Below, piece by piece: positions 5,729 through 11,201 of a DNA stretch of 11,201 bases (positions are counted from its first letter, which is position 1; every line of letters starts with the position of its first letter). A program made the translations under genes and the position numbers. The stretch is from JANQKX01 sp039028695. Lineage in GTDB: Bacteria; Pseudomonadota; Alphaproteobacteria; Kiloniellales; Kiloniellaceae. Location: positions 1 through 11,201 of the forward strand of contig JBCCHN010000161.1 in NCBI GenBank assembly GCA_039028695.1, read 5' to 3'. Below the pieces are notes generated by a model, which was given only the letters and a program-made list of their open reading frames with translations, did not search any database and was not told where the DNA came from.

Positions 5729-6205
5729 ATGAAAAAATACACAATCTCCATACTTTCTATGTTTGCATTGGCCATGATCTCAGCTCCGGCACTATCGCAA
5801 GATCGGCCCGATTATGGTCCCCCGGTGGATAGCGCCACCGCCAAGCAGATTGGCATCGCAACCATCGAAGCCTGTCGCGCGGAGAACTGGAACGTTGCCG
5901 TTGCCGTCGTCGATACTCACGGATTTCTTGTTTATTTCGAGCGCATGGACAATACGCAAACAGCCAGTGTGGAAATCGCCCAAATCAAAGCGAGCGCGGC
6001 AGCCACCTATCGCCGAACGACCCGCGCCTTCGCCGAGGCGATCGCCAAGGGCCGAACCGCATTGGTGACTTTTCCCGGTTTGGCGGCGTCGCCCGGCGGC
6101 GTACCCATTGTCAAAGATGGTAAAATCATCGGCGGCGTCGGCGTCAGCGGCGTCAAGGGCGACCAAGATGAGCAATGCGCCAATGCCGGCCTAGCCGCCA
6201 TGTAA
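5729..6205 (+). CDS. Exported GlcG/HbpS-type (DUF336) protein
   Basis: From the ATG at 5729 the product has 158 residues and a typical signal peptide (MKKYTISILSMFALAMISAP, then ALS-QD; cleavage after residue 23), so it should be periplasmic. The mature part is a single GlcG/HbpS-type domain: WNVAVAVVDTHGFLVYFERM (54-73), the helix IAQIKASAAATYRRTT (83-98), FPGLAASPGGVPI (115-127) and IIGGVGVSGVKGDQDEQCA (133-151). Members include HbpS, a heme-binding and heme-degrading protein of Streptomyces, and GlcG of glycolate loci; many have no known role. Heme binding is possible but not shown by the sequence. An in-frame ATG at 5690 would place 13 charged residues before the signal peptide; the ATG at 5729, with AAGGA about 12 bases upstream, is preferred. 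It is divergent from the pot cluster. Confidence 0.85.
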   Translation: MKKYTISILSMFALAMISAPALSQDRPDYGPPVDSATAKQIGIATIEACRAENWNVAVAVVDTHGFLVYFERMDNTQTASVEIAQIKASAAATYRRTTRAFAEAIAKGRTALVTFPGLAASPGGVPIVKDGKIIGGVGVSGVKGDQDEQCANAGLAAM

Positions 6206-6217
6206 GGAGCAGGCTTT

Positions 6218-6322
6218 ATGGATCTCAAAAGCTATGAAATGAGGCCATGCTTCCCCATACCGCATTGTCATGAGACGGCCCAAAAAATGAGTTCATTTTT
6301 GAAATTGAACATCACGCGATAG
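6218..6322 (+). CDS. Possible 34-residue small protein
   Basis: An ATG at 6218 is preceded by AAGGAGC at a good spacing (about 8 bases), and the frame runs 34 codons to a TAG at 6320, 13 bp after the GlcG/HbpS-type gene and 9 bp before the GNAT gene's ATG. The product has two cysteines and two histidines close together (PCFPIPHCHE) and no recognisable domain. The placement and the ribosome binding site are better than chance would need, but the length gives no coding statistics. It may be a real small protein, a translational-coupling ORF, or the remnant of a lost gene. Confidence 0.3.
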   Translation: MDLKSYEMRPCFPIPHCHETAQKMSSFLKLNITR

Positions 6323-6331
6323 ACTTTGCTC

Positions 6332-6796
6332 ATGGAAGTAAAAGTTGCATTGGCAGATCCCAGTGATAAGGGCGCCTGGTTGCTCTTGGCTGATGAAGTG
6401 GCTCCTCTTTTTGGATTAATACCTGACTTTGATGCCATCTTGGACAGAAAAATAGGCCGGAATCAGGCCTATCGGGCCTCTGTAGCGAGCAAGCCTCGGA
6501 CTCTCGTTGGAGGCCTATTGATAGGCGGGTCAGAACGAATACACTGGATTAGATGGTTGGCCATCTCTTTAAAGTATCGACGACTCGGTATTGGGAAAAC
6601 GCTGCTCAAGGCCTCTTTGGGCCAAGTTCCAGGTAACTCGTTGGTTCTTGTCGATACGTTCACAGAGGGACATCCAGGCGCGGCGGCGGCAGATAGCCTC
6701 TACAAAAGTTTTGGATTTGAGCCTTTAGGCGTCAAGAGAGTTGACGGCAATTATAGGCAGCGATACGTGCGACAGCCCGTCCAGCCGAATGAATAG
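6332..6796 (+). CDS. GNAT-family N-acetyltransferase
   Basis: About 154 residues from the ATG at 6332; a TTG two codons earlier (6326) is less likely. The protein has the GNAT fold signature: strand beta-4 WIRWLAIS (about 72-79) leading into the acetyl-CoA pyrophosphate loop KYRRLGIGKTLLKASL (81-96, R/Q-x-x-G-x-G/A motif), and the C-terminal motif DSLYKSFGFEPLG (121-133), where the Tyr (124) is the usual general-acid position. It transfers acetyl from acetyl-CoA to an amine; the acceptor cannot be deduced. The N-terminal part (LADEVAPLFGLIPDFDAILDRKI) resembles those of aminoglycoside-6'-type or small-molecule acetyltransferases only loosely. It ends 10 bp before the convergent rpiB stop, with no room for a classical terminator. 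Base composition is AT-richer than the mipZ region. Confidence 0.82.
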   Translation: MEVKVALADPSDKGAWLLLADEVAPLFGLIPDFDAILDRKIGRNQAYRASVASKPRTLVGGLLIGGSERIHWIRWLAISLKYRRLGIGKTLLKASLGQVPGNSLVLVDTFTEGHPGAAAADSLYKSFGFEPLGVKRVDGNYRQRYVRQPVQPNE

Positions 6797-6806
6797 AAGC
6801 GTTTAC

Positions 6807-7262
6807 CTATATGCAGTCGTTTGACTCCAGCTTGGCAGATTCTATTTTCTGTAACCGCCTTTGATGCCGGCCTCCATCAAATGGCGTTTCAAGCCAAATT
6901 TGAACAATCGAATTTATCTGGTTCTCATCGATCATCCGTTGGCCCAAGGATAAGATATTTGAGTTATTGTGACGGCGCGCCAGTTCCGCTGAGGACATGT
7001 CCCAACATACGGTGCATCGAATACCAGGGACCTTATTTGCAGCAATTGCTTCCCCATTTCCTGAGCCACCCAGAACAATACCACCTTCAAACTCTCCCGA
7101 TGAAACGGCGATGGCGACGGGAAGAATAAAGTCTGGGTAGTCGCAAGAATCCTCGCTGAAAGTTCCAAAATCTCTTACTTCGTGGCCGTTTGACGCCAAA
7201 AAATCTTTTATTTTTTCTTTGTATTTAAAACCCGCATGATCTGTTCCAATCGCAATTTTCAT
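6807..7262 (-). CDS. rpiB: RpiB-type sugar-phosphate isomerase (glutamate-type)
   Basis: A 151-residue RpiB/LacAB-family cytoplasmic isomerase, interconverting ribose 5-phosphate and ribulose 5-phosphate or a related aldose/ketose phosphate pair. Landmarks are the substrate-binding TDHAG (7-11), DFGTFSEDSCDYPD (31-44), the active-site loop GGIVLGGSGNGEAIAANKVPG (60-80), ARRHNNSNILSLG (95-107), Arg109 and the C-terminal FDGGRHQRRLQKI (128-140). The E. coli enzyme has a catalytic Cys in CGTGIG; here this is GGSGNG followed by Glu71, as in the mycobacterial RpiB, where Glu is the base. The ATG start is followed by a canonical first strand. The ribosome binding site is poor. A TATGAT box on the minus strand (7297-7302) may be its -10, but no matching -35 is seen. 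Composition is clearly AT-richer than most of the window, suggesting transfer. Confidence 0.9.
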   Translation of the reverse strand: MKIAIGTDHAGFKYKEKIKDFLASNGHEVRDFGTFSEDSCDYPDFILPVAIAVSSGEFEGGIVLGGSGNGEAIAANKVPGIRCTVCWDMSSAELARRHNNSNILSLGQRMIDENQINSIVQIWLETPFDGGRHQRRLQKIESAKLESNDCI

Positions 7263-7459
7263 GGCTTAGTCCAGATTTTAGTGCTGACCAATCCGTATCA
7301 TAAAAGATGAACCTAACTTCGAATACTTCTCTATATGCGATAGGCATTTTTATGATTTTTAAAACAGGCGATTTAAGCATCTAAGAATGCATCTGTCATT
7401 CGCCCTTTAGTGGGACAACAAAACACGTTTTCGGCGTAAACTCGGAATGATCCCCCTTC

Positions 7460-7489
7460 CCAATTCAAAACCGAACGTCTCGGTATTGG
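7460..7489 (-). terminator. Weak hairpin after the dioxygenase gene
   Basis: ACCGA (7470-7474) and TCGGT (7480-7484) form a 5-bp stem; the minus-strand 3' arm is followed by TTTT. An outer CCAAT/ATTGG pair (7460-7464, 7485-7489) could extend it with a bulge. It lies about 15 bp past the dioxygenase stop codon and may end the 7504-11201 operon. The short stem makes it a tentative call. The rest of the 7263-7503 gap is AT-rich and shows nothing else that I can name. Confidence 0.3.
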
Positions 7490-7503
7490 ACCCCTTTTCG
7501 CCC

Positions 7504-8277
7504 CTATTTCAAGCAATCATCGGCCTCGGGCTTCACGGGGGATAGATCCCGGTGGTGCTGGTGATCCGGGCGCTGGTATTTGGTCAGGGCATTGGAAACC
7601 GGGTTCAAGATGCTCGAATAGATGCGCCGGTCCCAGCAGGACATGTTGGGCGGCGAGCCGTGTACTAAGAGGTCGCCGAAAATCAGCACCGTGCCCGGCG
7701 GTCCCTTGGCGGAGACGATGCCCCCTTTCTCGATGAGATCGGCCACCGCCGGGCGCTCAACACACCATAGGGGATAGCTGGTGGTCACCACATCTAAGGA
7801 TGCGGGCGCCGGGCCCTTTTTGTGGGAGCCGCGGATGAACCAAAGGGGGCCGTTGAATTCACTGACCTGGTCCAAAAAGATATGGAGGTTGAGGGCCTTT
7901 GGCGCGGGCACGCCATCTTCCTGGTGATGGGTGGCAAAGTCGTAGTGCCACTGCCATACCTCCCCGGCAAAAGCGGGCTTGGCGTTGACCTTGGTTTGCT
8001 GAATGTAGAGATCTTCCGTTTCCAGAATCTGCTGGGCCGGGTGGAGCAAGCGCGGGTGTCGGGCAATCTTGGCGTAGGTCTCGTCGCGCAGGTGCAGGCC
8101 CATAGCGGTTCGGGTTTGTCCGCTCTGTTTTTCGCGAAAGTTCTGCAGCACATCCTCGCCGAACAATCGCGGCAATGGCCGGCACAAGCTTTCGATTTCC
8201 GCCGGAGAAAACACCTCTGGCAAGATCAAAAAGCCGTCCTCTCGGAAACGCTCGAGCTGGTCAGATTGCAAGTGCAT
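7504..8277 (-). CDS. PhyH/EctD-like Fe(II)/2-oxoglutarate dioxygenase
   Basis: A 257-residue member of the phytanoyl-CoA dioxygenase family, which hydroxylates small molecules using O2 and 2-oxoglutarate. The iron facial triad is His111-x-Asp113 (WQWHYDF) and the distal His206 (LLVHGSPPNMS); Arg217 or Arg218 should bind 2-oxoglutarate. The N-terminus (FREDGFLILPEVFSPAEIESL) is typical. The core recalls ectoine hydroxylase EctD: YIQQTKVNAKPAFAG, WHYDFATHHQEDGVP and FNGPLWFIRGSHK parallel EctD elements, but the EctD motif WHSDFETWH reads WHYDFATHH here, replacing a tryptophan of the ectoine site. It is therefore probably not EctD itself. The ATG at 8277 is the only good start, although the upstream GGGTAT is a poor ribosome binding site. 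It is 52 bp after the methyltransferase gene and last in the operon. Substrate unknown. Confidence 0.85.
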   Translation of the reverse strand: MHLQSDQLERFREDGFLILPEVFSPAEIESLCRPLPRLFGEDVLQNFREKQSGQTRTAMGLHLRDETYAKIARHPRLLHPAQQILETEDLYIQQTKVNAKPAFAGEVWQWHYDFATHHQEDGVPAPKALNLHIFLDQVSEFNGPLWFIRGSHKKGPAPASLDVVTTSYPLWCVERPAVADLIEKGGIVSAKGPPGTVLIFGDLLVHGSPPNMSCWDRRIYSSILNPVSNALTKYQRPDHQHHRDLSPVKPEADDCLK

Positions 8278-8329
8278 GAGATACCCAATGTCAAAAACCC
8301 GTCCGTGACCGCAAGAGTTTGCGTTCCGG

Positions 8330-9436
8330 TCACCGCCGGCGCAAGACCACTGTCAGGTGCCAGATCTCGCAAGCATAAACATCTCGATGGATCCGGTATA
8401 GCTCCGTGAGCCGGCGGTAAAACTCCTGGGCCAGCCCCTCGACCGTCAGATCACCGCCCGCCGAGGGCTCGAAGAGCTGGGTCTTGAGGGTGGAATCGGC
8501 AAAGGCGCGAATGTAGCCGCAATAAGCATGGGAATAGGCGTCCGGATCGCCGATGGCATGAGCGAACAAATCATCCGGATTGTGGGGCGCGGGCGAGACA
8601 GCGATTTCCTCAACCTCAAAGGCCGCGGCCAAATCCCCTTCCTGTTCAAGGGCCCGGCGCGCTTCCGCCTCGGTCATGAACCACAAGCCGAAAACGAAAG
8701 ACCTCAAGCTCGCCTCATCGATTAGGCCATCATCGGCCATGGATCGCGCAACGGCCTGCATGGCCCGATAGGTGCCCCGGCCCGAAGCCGCGGTACCATT
8801 GACCTCGCCCTCCTCGGAAACCGCTCCCAAAGTGGATACCAGCAAGAAACCACCCGAGCGCAATTCCATGGCCCGGCACCGCAAGAACTGGGTCCAGTCG
8901 GCTTGCGCACGGGCCGCCACTTGGTCGCGCGCCGACCCGGTTAGGTCGGCGAACCAAAGGCTATCCGGCGCCTCCAGGTGAACAGCCCGGCTAAACCAGT
9001 GGCTGGCGCAAAAACAGGTGGCCAACGCCACCGACCCTGCGGCCACCATTTGCCGATAAAAGCTGCCCACGGCGGTCCCGCTGCGCAGAGCTGGATCGCC
9101 GGTCAAGTAACCACCGGGGCCGGCCGCCAAGCCCCATAATGCCGTCCAATCATTGCCGGTTTGATCCGCGTGACAGATTGATATGGGACCGTCGGCGTAG
9201 CGGGCCCGATAGGCCTCAATCGCCGGCTTCACCGCCTCAATGGCGCTGCTCCCCGGGCCACAGCCGTAGTCCACCATGACAAACTCGGGCGACAGCTCTC
9301 CCAGGCACCCTACGAGCCCGCGAATGCGCCCTTCCTGAAGCTTGACCAACTCTTGTTGGGCAGATGAATTTTCGTCGTAGTCGACCATGCCTTGGGTCGA
9401 TTTTTCAGAGGACGACAATGGATCTGAGCACGACAT
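8330..9436 (-). CDS. SABATH-like SAM-dependent carboxyl methyltransferase
   Basis: From the ATG at 9436 the protein has 368 residues. It carries the ordered motifs of the SABATH family, known best from plant salicylate, jasmonate and caffeine-pathway methyltransferases: Y-x-x-NS-x-x-Q (NSSAQQ at 23-28), the SAM loop VDYGCGPGSS (55-64), HADQTGND (89-96, equivalent to DLPGND), GSFYRQM (124-130), SHWFS (145-149, equivalent to LHWLS) and FLRCRAMELRSGG (184-196). The expected reaction is methyl transfer from S-adenosylmethionine to a carboxylate (sometimes a ring nitrogen) of a small acid. An upstream ATG at 9484 would add 16 basic residues and overlap mipZ by 32 bp. The ATG at 9436 lies 16 bp after mipZ and has GGGAAGGG at proper spacing, so it is preferred. 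Substrate unknown; the dioxygenase downstream may act on the same compound. Confidence 0.85.
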   Translation of the reverse strand: MSCSDPLSSSEKSTQGMVDYDENSSAQQELVKLQEGRIRGLVGCLGELSPEFVMVDYGCGPGSSAIEAVKPAIEAYRARYADGPISICHADQTGNDWTALWGLAAGPGGYLTGDPALRSGTAVGSFYRQMVAAGSVALATCFCASHWFSRAVHLEAPDSLWFADLTGSARDQVAARAQADWTQFLRCRAMELRSGGFLLVSTLGAVSEEGEVNGTAASGRGTYRAMQAVARSMADDGLIDEASLRSFVFGLWFMTEAEARRALEQEGDLAAAFEVEEIAVSPAPHNPDDLFAHAIGDPDAYSHAYCGYIRAFADSTLKTQLFEPSAGGDLTVEGLAQEFYRRLTELYRIHRDVYACEIWHLTVVLRRR

Positions 9437-9452
9437 GGGAAGCGGCCCTTCC

Positions 9453-10325
9453 CTATTCCGCCGCCGCAATGCCTTTGGATGCATGCTCGCCTGATCCGTC
9501 GGCAGCCTCTGACAGGTCCGGCAATCCTACCGTCTTAAGAAGCGCCCTTACTTCTTGGCGCGCTGAAAGGTGACTCATGTTCATGGGGATTCCCGCGCCC
9601 TTCTCGCGCATGTCCAGCAGGGTCAGCCCCTTTGGGAAGAGCTCGCGAAAGATCACGCGCTCGCCAAATCCGGGCGCCAAGCGAAAGCCGATGCGTTTCG
9701 CCAACATGTCCAGCAAACGGCCGATTTCCCGCTTGTTGCGGGCATCGATGTGGGCCAAACGGTTGCGCATGACAATCCAGTCAATGGGCTTGCCACCAGC
9801 CATGGCCCGGCGTTGGCGCTGCTCCCAGACCATTTGGCTATAGACCGACGGCGAGAGGATTTTTTGCCCGTCCCGATCGATGCGGGCCAAGAGATCCAGA
9901 TCTAGAAAGCTATCGTTCAGGGGCGTGATAAGCGTGTCCGCATGGGTATGTCCGAGACGGGACAAATAATTGTCACTGCCGGGCGTGTCGATCACCAGAT
10001 AGTCACAATGGGCTAATTCCCCCATGGCGGCACCCAGGTTCGTCCGGTCTTCCTCTTCGGCTTGGGCTTTGGTCTCCGCCTCGGAGCGATAGACCCGGCG
10101 ATGCTCCGGAACTTCCAGAGCAAGGCCCGCCTCCTTCGCATAGGCGAGGCGATTTTCCACAGCCCGCGACAAGGTACCTTGCCGGGCATCCAAGTCGATG
10201 CTGCCAACGCGAAATCCCCGCTTTAGAAGGGACACGGCGAGGTGCAAGGACGTCGTCGACTTGCCCGAGCCGCCCTTTTCGTTGCCTAGGACAAAGACAT
10301 AAGGCCGTTTAGAAGTGTTTTTCAT
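9453..10325 (-). CDS. mipZ: MipZ-like ParA-family division-site positioning ATPase
   Basis: A 290-residue P-loop ATPase of the ParA/MinD superfamily, closest to MipZ, which in Caulobacter binds ParB at the chromosome origin and blocks FtsZ assembly near the poles. The deviant Walker A is GNEKGGSGKST (14-24; Lys17 and Lys22), switch I/Walker A' is SIDLDARQGTLSRAVENR (42-59), and Walker B is YLVIDTPG (109-116). MipZ-specific stretches are TPLNDSFLDLDLL (134-146), VWEQRQRRAM (166-175), WIVMRNRLAHIDARN (183-197) and GERVIFRELFPKGLTLLD (221-238). Length is slightly over the usual MipZ because of a basic N-terminus and a tail. It lies 6 bp after the 95-residue gene and is followed closely by the methyltransferase gene. 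No parB or ftsZ is in the window. Confidence 0.92.
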   Translation of the reverse strand: MKNTSKRPYVFVLGNEKGGSGKSTTSLHLAVSLLKRGFRVGSIDLDARQGTLSRAVENRLAYAKEAGLALEVPEHRRVYRSEAETKAQAEEEDRTNLGAAMGELAHCDYLVIDTPGSDNYLSRLGHTHADTLITPLNDSFLDLDLLARIDRDGQKILSPSVYSQMVWEQRQRRAMAGGKPIDWIVMRNRLAHIDARNKREIGRLLDMLAKRIGFRLAPGFGERVIFRELFPKGLTLLDMREKGAGIPMNMSHLSARQEVRALLKTVGLPDLSEAADGSGEHASKGIAAAE

Positions 10326-10331
10326 AAGGCT

Positions 10332-10619
10332 TCAATCCAAACTGAGGTGTTGCAAGCAAACCGGGCGCCCATCGGGCAAAGCGGCCTCGGCGCTAAGCAG
10401 CGCGCTGATGCCCAGACCTTCCTCAAAGGCGTCATTGAGCCGAGGGGATTCCGCCAACAGGGCACAGGTGCTGGCGCATTCTTGGAGAAAAGCCGAGCGG
10501 AAACCGTGGGAGACATCGTCTCCCTTCCTTGCGCTCACGTGACTTATCGGCTTGTCCAGAGGCATGTAAACTGGCTCGCTGATCCCATTATTTTTGTTGG
10601 TGAATTTTACGTGGGCCAT
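10332..10619 (-). CDS. Unknown 95-residue protein upstream of mipZ
   Basis: I do not recognise this protein. It begins with MAHVKFTNKNNGISEPVYMP and ends CLQHLSLD; no signal peptide, membrane segment or known motif is seen. It has three cysteines (two in ECASTCALL) and a mixed helical central part. The ATG at 10619 is the first start after an in-frame stop, with only a weak ribosome binding site (AGCTCGG). A stronger one (AGAGGGA) serves an ATG at 10639 that opens a 10-codon frame overlapping this start, which may couple translation. It ends 6 bp before mipZ, so it is co-transcribed if real. Overlapping plus-strand frames lack any such context. It fills an otherwise empty 360-bp space, which supports it being a gene. 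Confidence 0.55.
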   Translation of the reverse strand: MAHVKFTNKNNGISEPVYMPLDKPISHVSARKGDDVSHGFRSAFLQECASTCALLAESPRLNDAFEEGLGISALLSAEAALPDGRPVCLQHLSLD

Positions 10620-10686
10620 GACCGAGCTTCAATCGCCATCGCTTAAGTCCCTCTGAGTGCTGGTTTTTGACTCTATGAGCAGTCCT

Positions 10687-11201
10687 TCAGTTCGGCTCTT
10701 GCCGGCATCGACCGATGGACTCGGGCGCGCACAGGGTCCCATCGTGCCATGTGGCACCGGAAAAATCCGCGCCAGACAAGATGGTCAAGTCCAAGGTGGC
10801 GCCGGTCAAATCGGCACCTTTCAAGATCGCCTCTTCTAAAAAAGCGCCGTTGAGGTTGCTGTGACTTAGGTCAGCCCCGGATAGATCGGCGCCGGTCAGG
10901 GAGGCCTCGGTCAGGATGGCACCGCTTAAATTGGCCTGCGTAAGCTTGGCCTGGGATAAGGTAGCGCGCATCAGATTGGCACCGCTAAGATCAGCGGCCG
11001 CCAGATTTGCCTGGGTAAGCAGGGCACGCTGCAATTCCGCGCCCGCCAAACTGGCCTTCGAGAGGTCTACTCCATCCAAAAAGGCATCGTGCAGCACGGC
11101 GCCCGGATGCTGACTCTGAGCCAGATCGCAGCCCGCCCAGTCCACCCCGGCCTTGGGCGGATCGTCACAACTGGCCTGGGCCGGGTTTGAAAGGGCCAGC
11201 A
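10687..11201 (-). CDS. Secreted pentapeptide-repeat protein (N-terminus beyond window)
   Basis: The frame is open to the right edge of the window, so the gene is 5'-truncated here. The visible start of the product, LALSNPAQA followed by SCDDPPKAGVDWAGCDL, looks like the end of a signal peptide (AQA-S cleavage) and the Cys-containing opening of an exported pentapeptide protein. About 22 tandem A(D/N)LXX repeats follow (for example ADLSGANLMRATLSQAKLTQ), predicted to fold into a right-handed quadrilateral beta-helix. The C-terminus, CAPESIGRCRQEPN, carries two cysteines that may pair with the N-terminal ones. A GTG at 11145 could be an internal start, but it would remove the signal peptide. Function of these exported repeat proteins is generally unknown. 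It is 67 bp upstream of the 95-residue gene, probably the same operon. Confidence 0.82.
   Translation of the reverse strand, partial: LALSNPAQASCDDPPKAGVDWAGCDLAQSQHPGAVLHDAFLDGVDLSKASLAGAELQRALLTQANLAAADLSGANLMRATLSQAKLTQANLSGAILTEASLTGADLSGADLSHSNLNGAFLEEAILKGADLTGATLDLTILSGADFSGATWHDGTLCAPESIGRCRQEPN

Noticed and set aside
7380..7400. Short inverted repeat GCAT-N6-ATGC in the rpiB upstream region
   Set aside because: Four-base arms in AT-rich DNA are expected by chance.
9437..9484. Upstream ATG (9484) of the methyltransferase
   Set aside because: It overlaps mipZ, adds only 16 basic residues with no family match, and lacks the GGGAAGGG ribosome binding site that the ATG at 9436 has.
10700..11100. 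DNA-level tandem repeat of about 15 bp
   Set aside because: The periodicity is fully explained by coding for pentapeptide repeats.

Overview
The window looks like the chromosome of an alphaproteobacterium. The best single clue is a MipZ-type division-site ATPase (9453-10325, minus), a ParA relative known mainly from that class. Overall composition is moderately GC-rich, with AT-richer patches at the metallothionein gene (left edge) and at rpiB and its flanks (about 6800-7440). No rRNA, tRNA, CRISPR array, transposase or integrase was seen.

Left edge (1-781, plus): a tiny cysteine-rich metallothionein, possibly cut by the window edge, followed by an ECF-type sigma factor with a cysteine-rich C-terminal tail. 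A 20-bp tandem repeat fills the junction between them. I read this pair as a probable metal-response module in which the sigma factor may sense metal itself.

903-5063 (minus): a complete polyamine ABC importer in the order potF, potG, potH, potI: periplasmic binding protein, ATPase, two permeases. potG-potH-potI are tightly coupled. A perfect 11-bp hairpin with a U-run lies between potF and potG and should reduce transcription into the membrane components.

5064-5728: a long gap with no full-length gene. It holds a 30-bp-phased GGCCT repeat, a plus-strand terminator-like hairpin, and a short minus-strand frame (5354-5470) that encodes pentapeptide repeats closely resembling the secreted pentapeptide protein at the right edge. 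The last is probably a decayed or miniature paralogue.

5729-6796 (plus): an exported GlcG/HbpS-type (DUF336) protein, a possible 34-codon ORF, and a GNAT acetyltransferase. The last converges on rpiB (6807-7262, minus), whose catalytic loop is of the glutamate type known from mycobacteria, not the cysteine type of E. coli.

7504-11201 (minus): a probable operon reading from the right edge leftwards: a secreted pentapeptide-repeat protein (N-terminus outside the window), a 95-residue unknown, mipZ, a SABATH-like carboxyl methyltransferase, and an EctD-like Fe(II)/2-oxoglutarate dioxygenase. A division-site regulator followed by two small-molecule tailoring enzymes is the least expected arrangement here. 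The joint role of the two enzymes is inference.
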